Positions 7,318 through 15,874 of a DNA stretch of 38,866 nt are shown here, one piece after another. The stretch comes from an uncultured Bacteroidia bacterium (GTDB lineage: Bacteria > Bacteroidota > Bacteroidia > Bacteroidales > UBA932). Made by a program: the position numbers and the translations under genes. Position 1 is the stretch's first letter. Every line of letters starts with the position of its first letter. The stretch lies in assembly GCA_902785785.1 (NCBI GenBank), contig CADAAA010000006.1, positions 1 through 38,866 of the forward strand, read 5' to 3'. The notes beneath the pieces are model-generated. The model searched no databases, was not told the DNA's origin, and worked only from the letters and a program-made list of their open reading frames with translations.

Positions 7318-10191
7318 TTACTTATCAATGACATCGATCGTCCCCGGTCTGACATGATTCAAATAATAATCTTTTGTCATCCATCCGGGGCACCCAGTCT
7401 TATCTGATTTATAATTGGTACAGCCGAGGAAGGGCTCTGTTTTATCTTTTCCCCGTTTGACGATGAGGTAGCCATCGCTGCAGCGATCACACTTCAGAAT
7501 AGGCAATATGCCTCCGCGGAGGTCATTGGTCATAAAGTCGCACAATTCAGGCTCATTGGTACAAATCCAAAGTCGCAGTCCGAAATCCCTCTTGTACTTA
7601 TACTGCATTGGATATCCGCAGACAGGGCAGCGTCTCATAACAGAGATAACCGGTTCAACTGTCTTATCGATATCCAATTCTCCATTCACCTTGATGCCCG
7701 GGTAGTCCTGGACTAGTTCAGCAATGAAGCGGGATGGTCGGTTCCGGGGAACCACGATGTAAACGCGGTTCTTCGTACGCGTCATTGCAACGTAGAACAA
7801 ACGTCGCTCCTCGGCGTATTCTATTGCCCGATCACTATGAACCACCAATTGCATGACCGGATCATCTTCAATCATTGAAGGAAATCCGTATGTACCATTG
7901 GCGGCGTTGATGATAATTACGTTGTCAAAGCCCAAGCCCTTGGAACGGTGTGCCGTCAGGAAAGTGATGTTAACATCAGGGAAGGCCATGGACTTCACTT
8001 CTCCGGTCTTCTCATTGTAGACATACCGCCCTGTTCGGGCAAGATTGGAAGCATCAAATCCATAACGGCCAATCAGCAGAATGGAAGAATTGGCTGGTTT
8101 GCCCTCTGCCTTGTTTGCCTCAACTATTTGCCCAATAACCTTATCTATCGCTGTAGCTTGCTGCTGTAGTTTACCACTCTTACTATCGGAATCTTTTTTA
8201 TCATTTTCCTCGGAATAAGCTTCAACCACAAAAGGCATCTCAATATGCTTAGGACTCTCCAGATGCTTCCTGATTTGTGAAGTATTCTTCTGGATAAAGT
8301 TGCCGGCCACATCAATAACCTCCTGGGAGTTTCGATACGTACGTGTGATTAACAGCTCTTCACCATAGCCCATTATTTCCGAGAACTTGGTGAACAGAGA
8401 GATGTCCGAACCCGCATACGCGAATATGGACTGCCAGTCGTCACCCACGGCAATAATCTTGGCATCACTGATTTCAGATAGCTCTTTGGCCAGGTTAAAA
8501 CGTTGTCGAGAAATGTCTTGGTACTCATCAATAATGATATACTTATAGCCCAGATGAGCACCCTTGTCTCGCTGCTGCTTCAGAATCTTCGCGGAGTCGT
8601 TAATCATATCCTCGAAGTCCACCGCATTGGCATCATCCAGCTTTTGGGTGTATTCCATGTAACACTGACGACATACATCCAAGAACAGCTGTGTACGGAC
8701 ATTGTTGGACTGGTTCCGCATGTCTCGGAACATATCCATGGAATAGCCATTGGCCTTGAAATTATGGATAAACTGGCAAATGAGTTTAACCAGTTTAGCT
8801 ATATACTTATTTTCCTCGGTGGAGACGATTTTCTCATAGACCTCCTGGGGGTCACGTGGCTCCAACGTGATACCTCTCTTCTCAAGTTTTTGCCTGAGGT
8901 CATCCACAATCGAACGACCGTCCTTGTACTTGGAGAAGGTAAAAATCAGGTCTGTCCCGTGGTCCTTGTGGAACTTGACCTTCCTCTTTATCCACCACTT
9001 GTATTTCTCCAGTTGCTCCTGAGTATACCGGCTATGGGTGCCGTCTTCCGTAATGCCGAAGTGCTCGATGTAAACGGTCTTGCCGTTTTGAGTGATGGTG
9101 AAATCCGGTGTGTAAGCCCGGTGTGAATTCGGGAAACTGTACGGGTACGGATTCTCGTATATGTAGTCAATCTTGTTGAGGTAGAGGAAGTTGGCAATAA
9201 CCACCTCCTCAGAGGATCTCAACGTCTCGTAGTTGATGGTGATGGCCTTCTTTGTCCGCTTATTGATAATCTGTTGGCTGTCCTCAGAAAGGATATTCTT
9301 CATCGTGGAGAAGTCCGCCTTGGACATGTAGCTGAAGAAAGAGGCCATATCCTCGCCCGTGTAAGGGGCGTCGAAGTACGTTCCGAAAAGGAGGATGAGT
9401 TTCTCTACCATTTCGGGTTTCTTTAGAACGTCATTCTTCAGGTAGTCCGTAATGACGCTCCACATGAAGCCTTCATCTTTAATATTTCGCTTCTTGGCGT
9501 CATTCTCGCGCAGAATTGTATATCCAGTCCTATGGAATGTTGATACCGGACACTTGATGTGAAGCGCCTTTACAATCTTATCTTCAAGTTCTCCGACTGC
9601 CTTATTTGTAAAGGAGATAACCAATATGTCTTCCGGATTCACGCCTTTCTTCTCCACCAGATATTTAACCTTGGCGGCCATCGTGGTGGTCTTGCCAGCA
9701 CCTGCACCAGCTACAACAAGCGTGTAATCCTCATCAGAGAGTACAACCTTCCGCTGCTCGGCATCCAACGAAATCGCCGGATCTACCTGAGACAGGATTG
9801 TATCCAGATACTCTTTATCGGATTCCAGATGCTTGGCTATGAATTTGTCATTGTGCTTCTTTATTAGGGCTGGGGCTTTTTTCAAGTTCTCCAGTTCTTT
9901 GAACAGAGCAAGGGCTTTTTTGATGCGTTCTTCGTCCAGGCCGTTCTTCTCGCAGTACAGGCCCAGCAGACTGGATGCTTGAAGGTTTAAGAAAAAAGTC
10001 TTAATGTCTGCATATTCTTCAACGATGGGCTTGTAGTCGCTGCGGGCAATGAAACGATCCTCGTTCAGCAAACGCATCAGAGCGCCACCGAAACCAAGTA
10101 GACGATCGAATTCTGGCGTAGAGGCCGGGGGTGCCGAGGATTCTTCGGTAGCTTCGGGCTTTGGTCCAAATATGCGACTAAGAAGAGACAT
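7318..10191 (-). CDS. HelD-like UvrD/SF1 helicase with nuclease-like insert and zinc ribbons
   Basis: 957 aa. SF1 helicase motifs appear in order: Walker A VVAGAGAGKTT at about 159-169, motif Ia VISFTNKAVGELE, motif II IIDEYQDIS at about 553-561, motif III AVGDDWQSIFAYAG, motif IV TRTYRNSQEVID, motif V TAHRSKGLGFDNV and motif VI RRLFYVAMTRTKNR. Between Ia and II lies an insert (about 320-440) with YTPDF near 358 and YIEHFG near 374, a PD-(D/E)XK-like pattern also seen in helicase IV relatives. The C-terminus (about 865-957) has two topoisomerase-type zinc ribbons (CPVCG...CTNEPELC; CDRCS...CTNYKSDKTGC). The start ATG follows the stop of the DUF2075 gene with no gap, so the two are co-transcribed. 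A role in DNA repair or anti-phage defence is inferred from the partner and setting. Confidence 0.85.
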   Translation of the reverse strand: MSLLSRIFGPKPEATEESSAPPASTPEFDRLLGFGGALMRLLNEDRFIARSDYKPIVEEYADIKTFFLNLQASSLLGLYCEKNGLDEERIKKALALFKELENLKKAPALIKKHNDKFIAKHLESDKEYLDTILSQVDPAISLDAEQRKVVLSDEDYTLVVAGAGAGKTTTMAAKVKYLVEKKGVNPEDILVISFTNKAVGELEDKIVKALHIKCPVSTFHRTGYTILRENDAKKRNIKDEGFMWSVITDYLKNDVLKKPEMVEKLILLFGTYFDAPYTGEDMASFFSYMSKADFSTMKNILSEDSQQIINKRTKKAITINYETLRSSEEVVIANFLYLNKIDYIYENPYPYSFPNSHRAYTPDFTITQNGKTVYIEHFGITEDGTHSRYTQEQLEKYKWWIKRKVKFHKDHGTDLIFTFSKYKDGRSIVDDLRQKLEKRGITLEPRDPQEVYEKIVSTEENKYIAKLVKLICQFIHNFKANGYSMDMFRDMRNQSNNVRTQLFLDVCRQCYMEYTQKLDDANAVDFEDMINDSAKILKQQRDKGAHLGYKYIIIDEYQDISRQRFNLAKELSEISDAKIIAVGDDWQSIFAYAGSDISLFTKFSEIMGYGEELLITRTYRNSQEVIDVAGNFIQKNTSQIRKHLESPKHIEMPFVVEAYSEENDKKDSDSKSGKLQQQATAIDKVIGQIVEANKAEGKPANSSILLIGRYGFDASNLARTGRYVYNEKTGEVKSMAFPDVNITFLTAHRSKGLGFDNVIIINAANGTYGFPSMIEDDPVMQLVVHSDRAIEYAEERRLFYVAMTRTKNRVYIVVPRNRPSRFIAELVQDYPGIKVNGELDIDKTVEPVISVMRRCPVCGYPMQYKYKRDFGLRLWICTNEPELCDFMTNDLRGGILPILKCDRCSDGYLIVKRGKDKTEPFLGCTNYKSDKTGCPGWMTKDYYLNHVRPGTIDVIDK

Positions 10192-12354
10192 TTATTCTAA
10201 TTCTTTTATTCCCAGTGATTTAAGATACTCATACGTGCTATCATAAAACAGGGGAACACGAGTGGGATCCAGATATGAGCCATCAATATTCTTTGAAGAA
10301 TTTCCGGCTGGGACACATATAACCATACCTTGACGTGCCCGAGTGAGAAGAACACGATAGGCATTCAATTGATACATCCGGCGCATATCTGACGCGACAT
10401 TCTGCCAGACGCCGCCATTGAATGAGCGTTGGGTCCAAGGGCCTTGGATCAACTCTGGTTTCTTTCGATCTTTTTTGCTCAAAACGACATGGTCAGGATC
10501 ATAAATCATGTCTCCATCCCAAACAATCGCGGCATAGTCGAGTTCTAGACCCTGCACATCAAACTCAGTGGCAGCATCTTCAAGAAATAGAGAAGACCTA
10601 ATATCCGTAATGTCATCAAGAAACCAATGGACTGTGTCCGGCTTGCAACGAACATCTATTGAAAGAGGACGCAAGCGATAGGCTTGGGAAGAAACTAATA
10701 ATCCATATCGCTCTGACCCACGATGTACTTTCCGAAGCCAATCCTTGGCCTTCTCCAAATCTCGTGTCAAACGAATTGGATAGTTTGCATTTAGCTTTTG
10801 GAGCTGTTCTTTAGCGAGTTCCACATCTACATCAAGCAAAGCCTTGACAAACAGACTTAGGTTTTCGGCGCGAAAACTCCGTTTGCTTACAGCTAAATGC
10901 AGTTCCTCAATAGGGTGCTTTTGAGCCTCAGGTATCGCAGCGAGTCTCTCTTCCACTTTTCCGTCAGCATATTCCTTTTCTCTTAGATTGGCTGGATAAT
11001 AGACATGCCAATTATCAAAAGCATCATGAATAGCTGAGAGCCACGTTGATATTCCTGCCTCACCAGTATTGATCTCTTGACCTCCACCCACGAGACAGAC
11101 AATGACCGCCCAGTCTTTCTTTTTGTCCAAACCCCAGGTTAGGAATTCAGGCTCTGACATAGGGAAATTCTGTATTCCCTTTTTGCGACTAAGCCAGTTG
11201 CGTAATTGTTCATAGGTCCAACTACGCTGGGCTTCGTCGAAGATATCCACATGCTCCGTTAACCATTCAGAACCGCCATTTACGGCAACAGAAGAATCAA
11301 CGGAGAGCGTATGGGTGTCTGGAAGTATCGGTTTTTTTACCATCTGAAGGACATAGTCCCTATGATGATAAACATCCATTATAAATGAATCAACAGCTTT
11401 GTGAGCTCGTGTTTTATTGTATTTGGTTTTTGGATTCTTCTTTTTCTCTTGTTCTACAGCATCTCTTGCCAACGCTTCTCGTAATACTTTAACGAGGGGA
11501 CCATTCCCACTTAAGTATACCGCAAGGCTTCGGTTCTCATCCGCTTTCTTGTTTTCGTTTTCTTCAAATAGATTGATGGCGATATCAAGCCCCACAAGAG
11601 TTTTTCCTGCGCCAGGAACTCCTGTAATGAAGCATATACTCTTTTGACCTTTTCTTTTCGACTCTTCGACAATCCTTAAAACAGCCTCAGTCGCCTTTTC
11701 TGTCCGGTCATCAGAAGTATGGTTGGTTATATCCGCAATAGATTTGTTCTCGAGATTCTTCCTTCTATATAACGTCGTTGCAGCTTGCACGATTGTGGGA
11801 GTAGGATTATAAGGGCTCATGCCCCATCCTTCCGGAGTCTCACTTTTTGCAAGAAGTTCAAGTACTTGATCAATGATTGCCCGTAGAGTAGAATCGTTAC
11901 TACACACTGGCTCAAGAACCTTGTCATCATACTTCGAAGGTTGGAATACATACGACCGCTCCGATGCTGCAGTAGCCACCAGGATGGGAACAACCCACAT
12001 TTCGTGGCTTTTCTGATGAAAGTATTTTAAGTCCAGCGCATAGTCCCAGACCTGCTCTAAATCTGGACGTTCATACGACTTATCTCCGACCTTGTATTCG
12101 AGGACAAGTACTACGTTCTTTATCAGCAAAATAACATCGGCGCGTTTCCCTAGACGAGGTATGGAATACTCAAAATAGATTTCCCCATCCAATCCACCAA
12201 GCGAAGCCTGTAAAGCAGCTATCTCATGTGCCCAAGAATCTTTCTGGAGTATGTTGTCATCTAAACGGCTATTCATAGAAAGCTCCCCCCAAACAATCTC
12301 AGCATTGGTGTTGAGAAAGTTGGAAATAAGAGCGTTATAGAAATAGCGATTCAT
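10192..12354 (-). CDS. DUF2075 SF1-type helicase with N-terminal PD-(D/E)XK-like nuclease region
   Basis: 720 aa. The N-terminal ~130 residues look like a restriction-endonuclease fold: RADVILL with D73 and VLEYKVGD with E86 and K88. The helicase part has Walker A FITGVPGAGKT at about 242-252, Walker B-like VDIFDEAQRSW at about 385, a SSQAYRL segment, a late EFDVQGLELDYAAIVWDGD motif, and a YRVLLTRARQGMVICVP motif VI near the end, as in DUF2075 (COG3410) proteins. Length fits a full protein. It is the first gene of a two-gene unit: TAA at 10192-10194 abuts the ATG of the HelD-like gene. The -7 box TATCTTTG ends only five bases before the ATG, so the mRNA is probably leaderless. The biochemical activity of this family is not well known. 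Confidence 0.8.
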   Translation of the reverse strand: MNRYFYNALISNFLNTNAEIVWGELSMNSRLDDNILQKDSWAHEIAALQASLGGLDGEIYFEYSIPRLGKRADVILLIKNVVLVLEYKVGDKSYERPDLEQVWDYALDLKYFHQKSHEMWVVPILVATAASERSYVFQPSKYDDKVLEPVCSNDSTLRAIIDQVLELLAKSETPEGWGMSPYNPTPTIVQAATTLYRRKNLENKSIADITNHTSDDRTEKATEAVLRIVEESKRKGQKSICFITGVPGAGKTLVGLDIAINLFEENENKKADENRSLAVYLSGNGPLVKVLREALARDAVEQEKKKNPKTKYNKTRAHKAVDSFIMDVYHHRDYVLQMVKKPILPDTHTLSVDSSVAVNGGSEWLTEHVDIFDEAQRSWTYEQLRNWLSRKKGIQNFPMSEPEFLTWGLDKKKDWAVIVCLVGGGQEINTGEAGISTWLSAIHDAFDNWHVYYPANLREKEYADGKVEERLAAIPEAQKHPIEELHLAVSKRSFRAENLSLFVKALLDVDVELAKEQLQKLNANYPIRLTRDLEKAKDWLRKVHRGSERYGLLVSSQAYRLRPLSIDVRCKPDTVHWFLDDITDIRSSLFLEDAATEFDVQGLELDYAAIVWDGDMIYDPDHVVLSKKDRKKPELIQGPWTQRSFNGGVWQNVASDMRRMYQLNAYRVLLTRARQGMVICVPAGNSSKNIDGSYLDPTRVPLFYDSTYEYLKSLGIKELE

Positions 12355-12359
12355 AAAAA

Positions 12360-12367
12360 CAAAGATA
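12360..12367 (-). promoter_or_regulatory. -7 box of the two-helicase unit, leaderless
   Basis: Minus-strand TATCTTTG, then five T, then the ATG at 12354. With start sites usually 5-7 bases after this box, transcription would begin at or next to the A of the ATG. Confidence 0.6.
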
Positions 12368-12406
12368 CACTTTTATCCGGATTTGACCATATCATAGAAT
12401 ACTAAT

Positions 12407-12438
12407 GATTGAGGGCATCCCTGTGGACACCCTCAATC
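12407..12438 (-). terminator. Hairpin after the lipoprotein operon
   Basis: GATTGAGGG (12407-12415) and CCCTCAATC (12430-12438) form a 9-bp stem, with further ATCC/GGA pairing inside. It lies just past the stop of the interrupted lipoprotein gene (12447) and before the helicase-unit promoter. Confidence 0.6.
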
Positions 12439-12446
12439 TCTTTAGT

Positions 12447-12797
12447 TTAGTTTCTGCAATCTACGACGACTGTTCCTCCCTGGTTAATATAAACTCGGTT
12501 GACCCGGCTATCCCTCTTATAGTGTCGTTCCAGGTCTTTTCTCAAAGACTCATACTCCTTATCGGGCACATACTCTTCAATTTTGACGATGATGAGTCTC
12601 CCCATCGGAGTGACACTATACTTCGAATCCTTCGTTATCTGTTTTTCGGAGAGGCCTTAAAGTCCATAGCTCTGGTACGTAGTTGAAAGCTGGTCTACGA
12701 AATAATCCGTATGCTCATACAAATTGCTTCGAGAGCTGCACGAGGCAAAAATGGCCAAGCAAACGACACAAACACCAAGATAAAGTACCTGTCTCAT
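12447..12797 (-). pseudogene. Small lipoprotein gene interrupted by an in-frame TAA
   Basis: From the ATG at 12797 a 46-codon frame begins MRQVLYLGVCVVCLAIFASC, a signal peptide with a lipobox ending at C20, and stops at TAA 12657-12659. The same frame then runs on for 69 sense codons (GLSEKQITKDSKYSV..., GGTVVVDCRN) to a second TAA at 12447-12449. The second part has good coding character, including the ITKDSKYSVTPMGRLIIVKIEE stretch cut here into ITKDSKYSVT and PMGRLIIVKIEE. The ancestral product was therefore ~116 aa. It begins eight bases after the upstream lipoprotein stop, as the fourth gene of the operon. A nonsense mutation is the simplest reading; a short 46-aa lipoprotein, a base error or stop readthrough are alternatives. 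Confidence 0.6.
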
Positions 12798-12805
12798 TTG
12801 GACTC

Positions 12806-13729
12806 TTATAGATTAGCAATTTTAATTACGACAAACTGGCTACCATCTTTTGTAAAGTCTTCAAGACTAAGGCTATAAGGATAGTCTACACTCCCCGTAT
12901 AAGAAACAGGGGGATCATCGAATCGCTCATAATGCCGCTGCAGGGAATTCTCCTTTTTTAGAACAATCGCATATGGCTTCTTTGTTATCTCCTCAGATGA
13001 CTCATATCCTACTTTGAAATTAACGGAGCTCACCTTTGAGAAATCATTGTTATTATCACCGTAGTTCCCTAGATATGAACCATAGTCTCTCCAACGTGTA
13101 AAACGAACAAAGAAGTTTCCTTCCCACTTCATCGTATCACCGGAAATTGAATATAGCGCCGGTTGAGGTAATTTTGGATCTTTATCCTCAGACGTAACTT
13201 TCATCGCAGCAGAAAAGTACTTATTTCCCCTATCTGCAGTAAAATAATGGTAAGTATCTCCATACGAATCAAAAGTAAAGGTGTTTCCAACGCTAATGTT
13301 TGAGAAATCAACCTTGTTATAACCGATTGTGGCAGAAGTCGATGCTTTAAGGGCCTTGAAGCCAAGCGCTTTAATTCTTTCTTCCTCTGCCTGCTTTTGG
13401 GCAATTAGTTTATCAACTTTCTCAACAATAGCCGGCGCTGACTTTGCTTCTTTAGATTCTGGGAAGAGTTCCATAAGACGAGATATCTCCTGTTTTGCGG
13501 AGGAATAATCTCCGGAAGACACGAGACCATTAATCTTTGTAAGGCGCTGATCAGCCGGGAAAGAAAGCATCCTGACCGAATCACGTAAAGCCTGAATCAA
13601 AGCAACATTAGCGTTCACCTGAGCAGACAGTTCATCACGTTCTTTCCGCAAATTATTGAGTTCGCTTTGGTTCGCCCCACAACCAAAGAGGACAACCAAA
13701 AAGAAAAATAATGCTATAATCCTTTTCAT
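12806..13729 (-). CDS. Lipoprotein with coiled coil, function unknown
   Basis: 307 aa. MKRIIALFFFLVVLFGC is a signal peptide with lipobox (C17). Residues about 20-60 form a coiled coil, followed by a helical TPR-like segment (about 65-125) rich in charged residues, and then a beta-rich region with aromatic repeats (NTFTFDSYGDTYHYF, GNFFVRFTRWRDYGSYLGNY). I recognise no catalytic motif. It is the third gene of a minus-strand run of four exported or membrane proteins, spaced 26 bases from the gene before and 8 from the gene after, so it probably acts at the cell envelope together with them. Lower GC than the right half of the window. Confidence 0.75.
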   Translation of the reverse strand: MKRIIALFFFLVVLFGCGANQSELNNLRKERDELSAQVNANVALIQALRDSVRMLSFPADQRLTKINGLVSSGDYSSAKQEISRLMELFPESKEAKSAPAIVEKVDKLIAQKQAEEERIKALGFKALKASTSATIGYNKVDFSNISVGNTFTFDSYGDTYHYFTADRGNKYFSAAMKVTSEDKDPKLPQPALYSISGDTMKWEGNFFVRFTRWRDYGSYLGNYGDNNNDFSKVSSVNFKVGYESSEEITKKPYAIVLKKENSLQRHYERFDDPPVSYTGSVDYPYSLSLEDFTKDGSQFVVIKIANL

Positions 13730-13755
13730 AATAGCTCGTAATGTGCACGTTTATG

Positions 13756-14325
13756 TTATTTCGTCTTTTCCAAAATCATCGCCTTAGCTTTCTCCATCTC
13801 TCCAGCAAGAGCTTCAAGGTTATCTGCCTCAAAGAATTCCATAGAACGAGACGTGTACGACTTGGTCTGAACATAAGCAGTCCACTTCTTTTTTGTCTCG
13901 TTAAAATAAGCTCCTATTTCGACCTTATCTCGTGATGTATACTGCGCTTCCGTGTAAGTCTCAGCGTCTTTTGATAATATATTGTCTTTCAGATAGCTCA
14001 AGGAACGAATGCAGGCATCCAATTCGTCTGCGTCCAAAGTGCCAACATAAGTATCTGGAGAGCTATTATAAGAAGACCGATAGGTCGTTTCAAGTCGCAT
14101 ACAACCAATCTTCTTATTGGATACGACATCCGTAATAATCAAAACCTTACAGACAACGCCTTTGATGGTGGCAAGGTCATAAAACTCCTTCACCATAAAA
14201 GAGCCGCTGGTCTTCATAAACTGAAGTGTGGTCGATGCAGATTCTTCCTCTTTCTGCTGTGCAAAAGAAGTTGTGCATGCTAGGAATATGGCCGTAACAG
14301 CCAACAGAATGGTTTTTGTTTTCAT
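13756..14325 (-). CDS. Exported protein of unknown function
   Basis: 189 aa with a typical signal peptide (MKTKTILLAVTAIFLACTTSFAQ, quoted here as MKTKTILLAV + TAIFLACTTSFAQ) and probable cleavage after AFAQ-like SFAQ. The mature part is a compact alpha/beta protein with no recognisable catalytic residues. It lies 24 bases after the SHOCT-domain gene and 26 before the lipoprotein gene, in the same operon. Possibly periplasmic. Confidence 0.7.
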   Translation of the reverse strand: MKTKTILLAVTAIFLACTTSFAQQKEEESASTTLQFMKTSGSFMVKEFYDLATIKGVVCKVLIITDVVSNKKIGCMRLETTYRSSYNSSPDTYVGTLDADELDACIRSLSYLKDNILSKDAETYTEAQYTSRDKVEIGAYFNETKKKWTAYVQTKSYTSRSMEFFEADNLEALAGEMEKAKAMILEKTK

Positions 14326-14349
14326 ATGACAGGAATTTTACATTACACT

Positions 14350-14988
14350 CTATGCAGCGGCAGCAATTGCTCCGATAATTACGATGATGAAAAAAGCAAT
14401 GAGAAGATATGTGACTGTATTATCTTTCTTCTCGCTTTCAATGCGTATAGGAGCAGGGGGTGCCGCCGGTTTCGGCTGTTCCGGCTCAGGAGTGGGTTCT
14501 ACCGCTGGTTCATTGGCAAGAACTCGCTTCTTTTGCTCATCAAATTCTTCCTGTGTCAAGGCGCCTGAATCCAAAAGGCTCTTTAGCTTAATCAACTCGT
14601 CGGTGGCAGAAACGATGGCTGCGGGCTTCAGTTTCTCAACTTCCGCGGGCTTTTTGGCAAGTACATCCGAAACGGCGCCGATAATCTTTTCTATATTTCT
14701 ACGATTCTTGCCAAGATCCATTGCGCCGCCGAACATAATACCAGTCTTCGGAGAAGACATTACCTTCATCTGTGTACGGGTAGGAGCAATTTCTACGAGC
14801 TGAACTGGAATGTTCTCTCCCCAACTGGCAAGGCTTACGCCAGCTTTGAAAACAACTCGGCCGCTAACTTCATCCGCCGAATCAAGCTCTAATCCATCAA
14901 TCATAGGAGCAGCCTCCATAAGAGCATCAAAAACGGTCTTCTTCGAGAAAGGATACTCGACACTGCCTTCGTGATCTACAAGACTCAT
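14350..14988 (-). CDS. SHOCT-domain protein with C-terminal membrane anchor
   Basis: 212 aa from the ATG at 14988; the frame also runs up to a TTG at 15015, which I do not use. The N-terminal ~115 residues are an alpha/beta domain of unknown role. A SHOCT (short C-terminal) motif follows (ELIKLKSLLDSGALTQEEFD then EQKKRVL), after that a Pro/Glu-rich linker, and a C-terminal transmembrane helix (VTYLLIAFFIIVIIGAIAAA). SHOCT motifs occur in many otherwise different proteins and are thought to mediate oligomerisation. It is the first gene of the four-gene run. Confidence 0.75.
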   Translation of the reverse strand: MSLVDHEGSVEYPFSKKTVFDALMEAAPMIDGLELDSADEVSGRVVFKAGVSLASWGENIPVQLVEIAPTRTQMKVMSSPKTGIMFGGAMDLGKNRRNIEKIIGAVSDVLAKKPAEVEKLKPAAIVSATDELIKLKSLLDSGALTQEEFDEQKKRVLANEPAVEPTPEPEQPKPAAPPAPIRIESEKKDNTVTYLLIAFFIIVIIGAIAAAA

Positions 14989-15015
14989 AGTAATTGGTTT
15001 TAATGATATAATCAA

Positions 15016-15261
15016 TTAACAAGATTCCATACAATAAAAAAAGTGTGAGCCTCATCTCTCCTATCCTCCAATCGGCTCTGGACGGGCCTTGTATCGAATA
15101 AGATTAACTCGTACCCACACTTTGCTATAGTGTGGGACGAGCCCGCAAATAGCCAAGTGCAAGCGGATAATCATTATTCCCGATACAAGTGAATTGTCCA
15201 GATTCATTGGAAGGAATAAAAGCTTATCGCTCCAAAATATGTCACTGTCCATGGAACAGTA
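15016..15261. other. Intergenic region with a large imperfect palindrome
   Basis: No convincing gene; a 63-codon minus-strand frame (15252-15061) reads through the palindrome and is probably spurious. The content is the nested inverted repeat listed separately. Confidence 0.5.
15061..15217. repeat. Nested imperfect palindrome of about 157 bases (structured RNA or element end)
   Basis: From outside inward the paired arms are: 15061-15071 (TATCCTCCAAT) with 15205-15217 (two single-base bulges); TCTGGAC 15076-15082 with GTCCAGA 15195-15201; CTTGTATCG 15087-15095 with CGATACAAG 15180-15188; and an inner hairpin CTCGT 15107-15111 plus CCCACACT 15113-15120 with AGTGTGGG 15128-15135 plus ACGAG 15136-15140, loop TTGCTAT. 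All arms are collinear and the gaps are unequal only inside (11 versus 39 bases), so this could fold as one long rod with a side bulge. It may be a non-coding RNA, a leader of the flanking operon, or a MITE-like element. Confidence 0.65.
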
Positions 15262-15813
15262 ATGGCAAATTTAACATTTAATTCTTATACTTGGTTATTC
15301 ATATCTAGAAATCAAACAAATACGCGCAGTATTATTGTAACAGAAGTAGACGCAACTGTTCAGAAACTGAAGAAGCTTCTGTATATCATCGCAGCGCAAG
15401 TTCCTTTCATCCCGAAGATGGAGGATATCTACGCCCAGTTGGAGGTCAACCGCGAACAGGGACTCAAACTCTTGAATTTGCTGGAAAGGGCTGCCTTGAT
15501 CGGACAACTCAAAACCAATGTCAAGGCTATCAAGAAGATGTCGTCACCCGACAAGCTGTTCCTGGACAATCCCAACCTGATGTATGCCCTGTCCAGTGCT
15601 CCTGAAATCGGAACAATCAGGGAGACTTTTTTCTACAACCAGTTAAGCCGCGTGTGCAAGGTCAACTACCCTGACAAAGGTGATTTCCTTGTAGATGACC
15701 ACTATCTGTTCGAGGTGGGCGGTCCCAAAAAGAGTTTCAATCAGATCAAGGATGTCGAGAACAGCTTCCTGGCTATTGAAAGATTCCTCTGGCTTTTCGG
15801 ATTTCTGTATTAA
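15262..15813 (+). pseudogene. C-terminal remnant of a DUF4143-type AAA ATPase
   Basis: 183 codons. From about residue 26 it matches the back half of COG1373/DUF4143 ATPases: a winged-helix-like LLYIIAAQVPFIPKMEDIY, then LKLLNLLERAALIGQL, DKLFLDNPNLMYAL, and a nuclease-like end ETFFYNQLSRV...DFLVDDHYLFEVGG. The entire N-terminal ATPase with its Walker motifs is gone. Near the end, LAIERFLWLFGFLY seems to lack the usual short segment before the conserved WLFGFLY. Family full length is about 380-400 aa, so over half is missing. The first 25 residues are unrelated flank. Probably non-functional. Confidence 0.7.
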
Positions 15814-15839
15814 TCGCTAAGTTGGTTTCAAAACAAGAA

Positions 15840-15868
15840 GGAATCGTCAATAACCACTTGACGATTCC
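15840..15868. terminator. Bidirectional hairpin between convergent remnants
   Basis: Perfect 11-bp stem GGAATCGTCAA (15840-15850) / TTGACGATTCC (15858-15868), loop TAACCAC, with a T-rich stretch to the right and an A-rich one to the left. It separates two convergent frames. Confidence 0.75.
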
Positions 15869-15874
15869 TCTCTT

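Noticed and set aside
8503-9126. 207-codon plus-strand frame
   Set aside because: Antisense to the HelD-like helicase and without recognisable protein features.
12405-12686. 93-codon plus-strand frame
   Set aside because: Antisense to the interrupted lipoprotein gene and lacks protein character.
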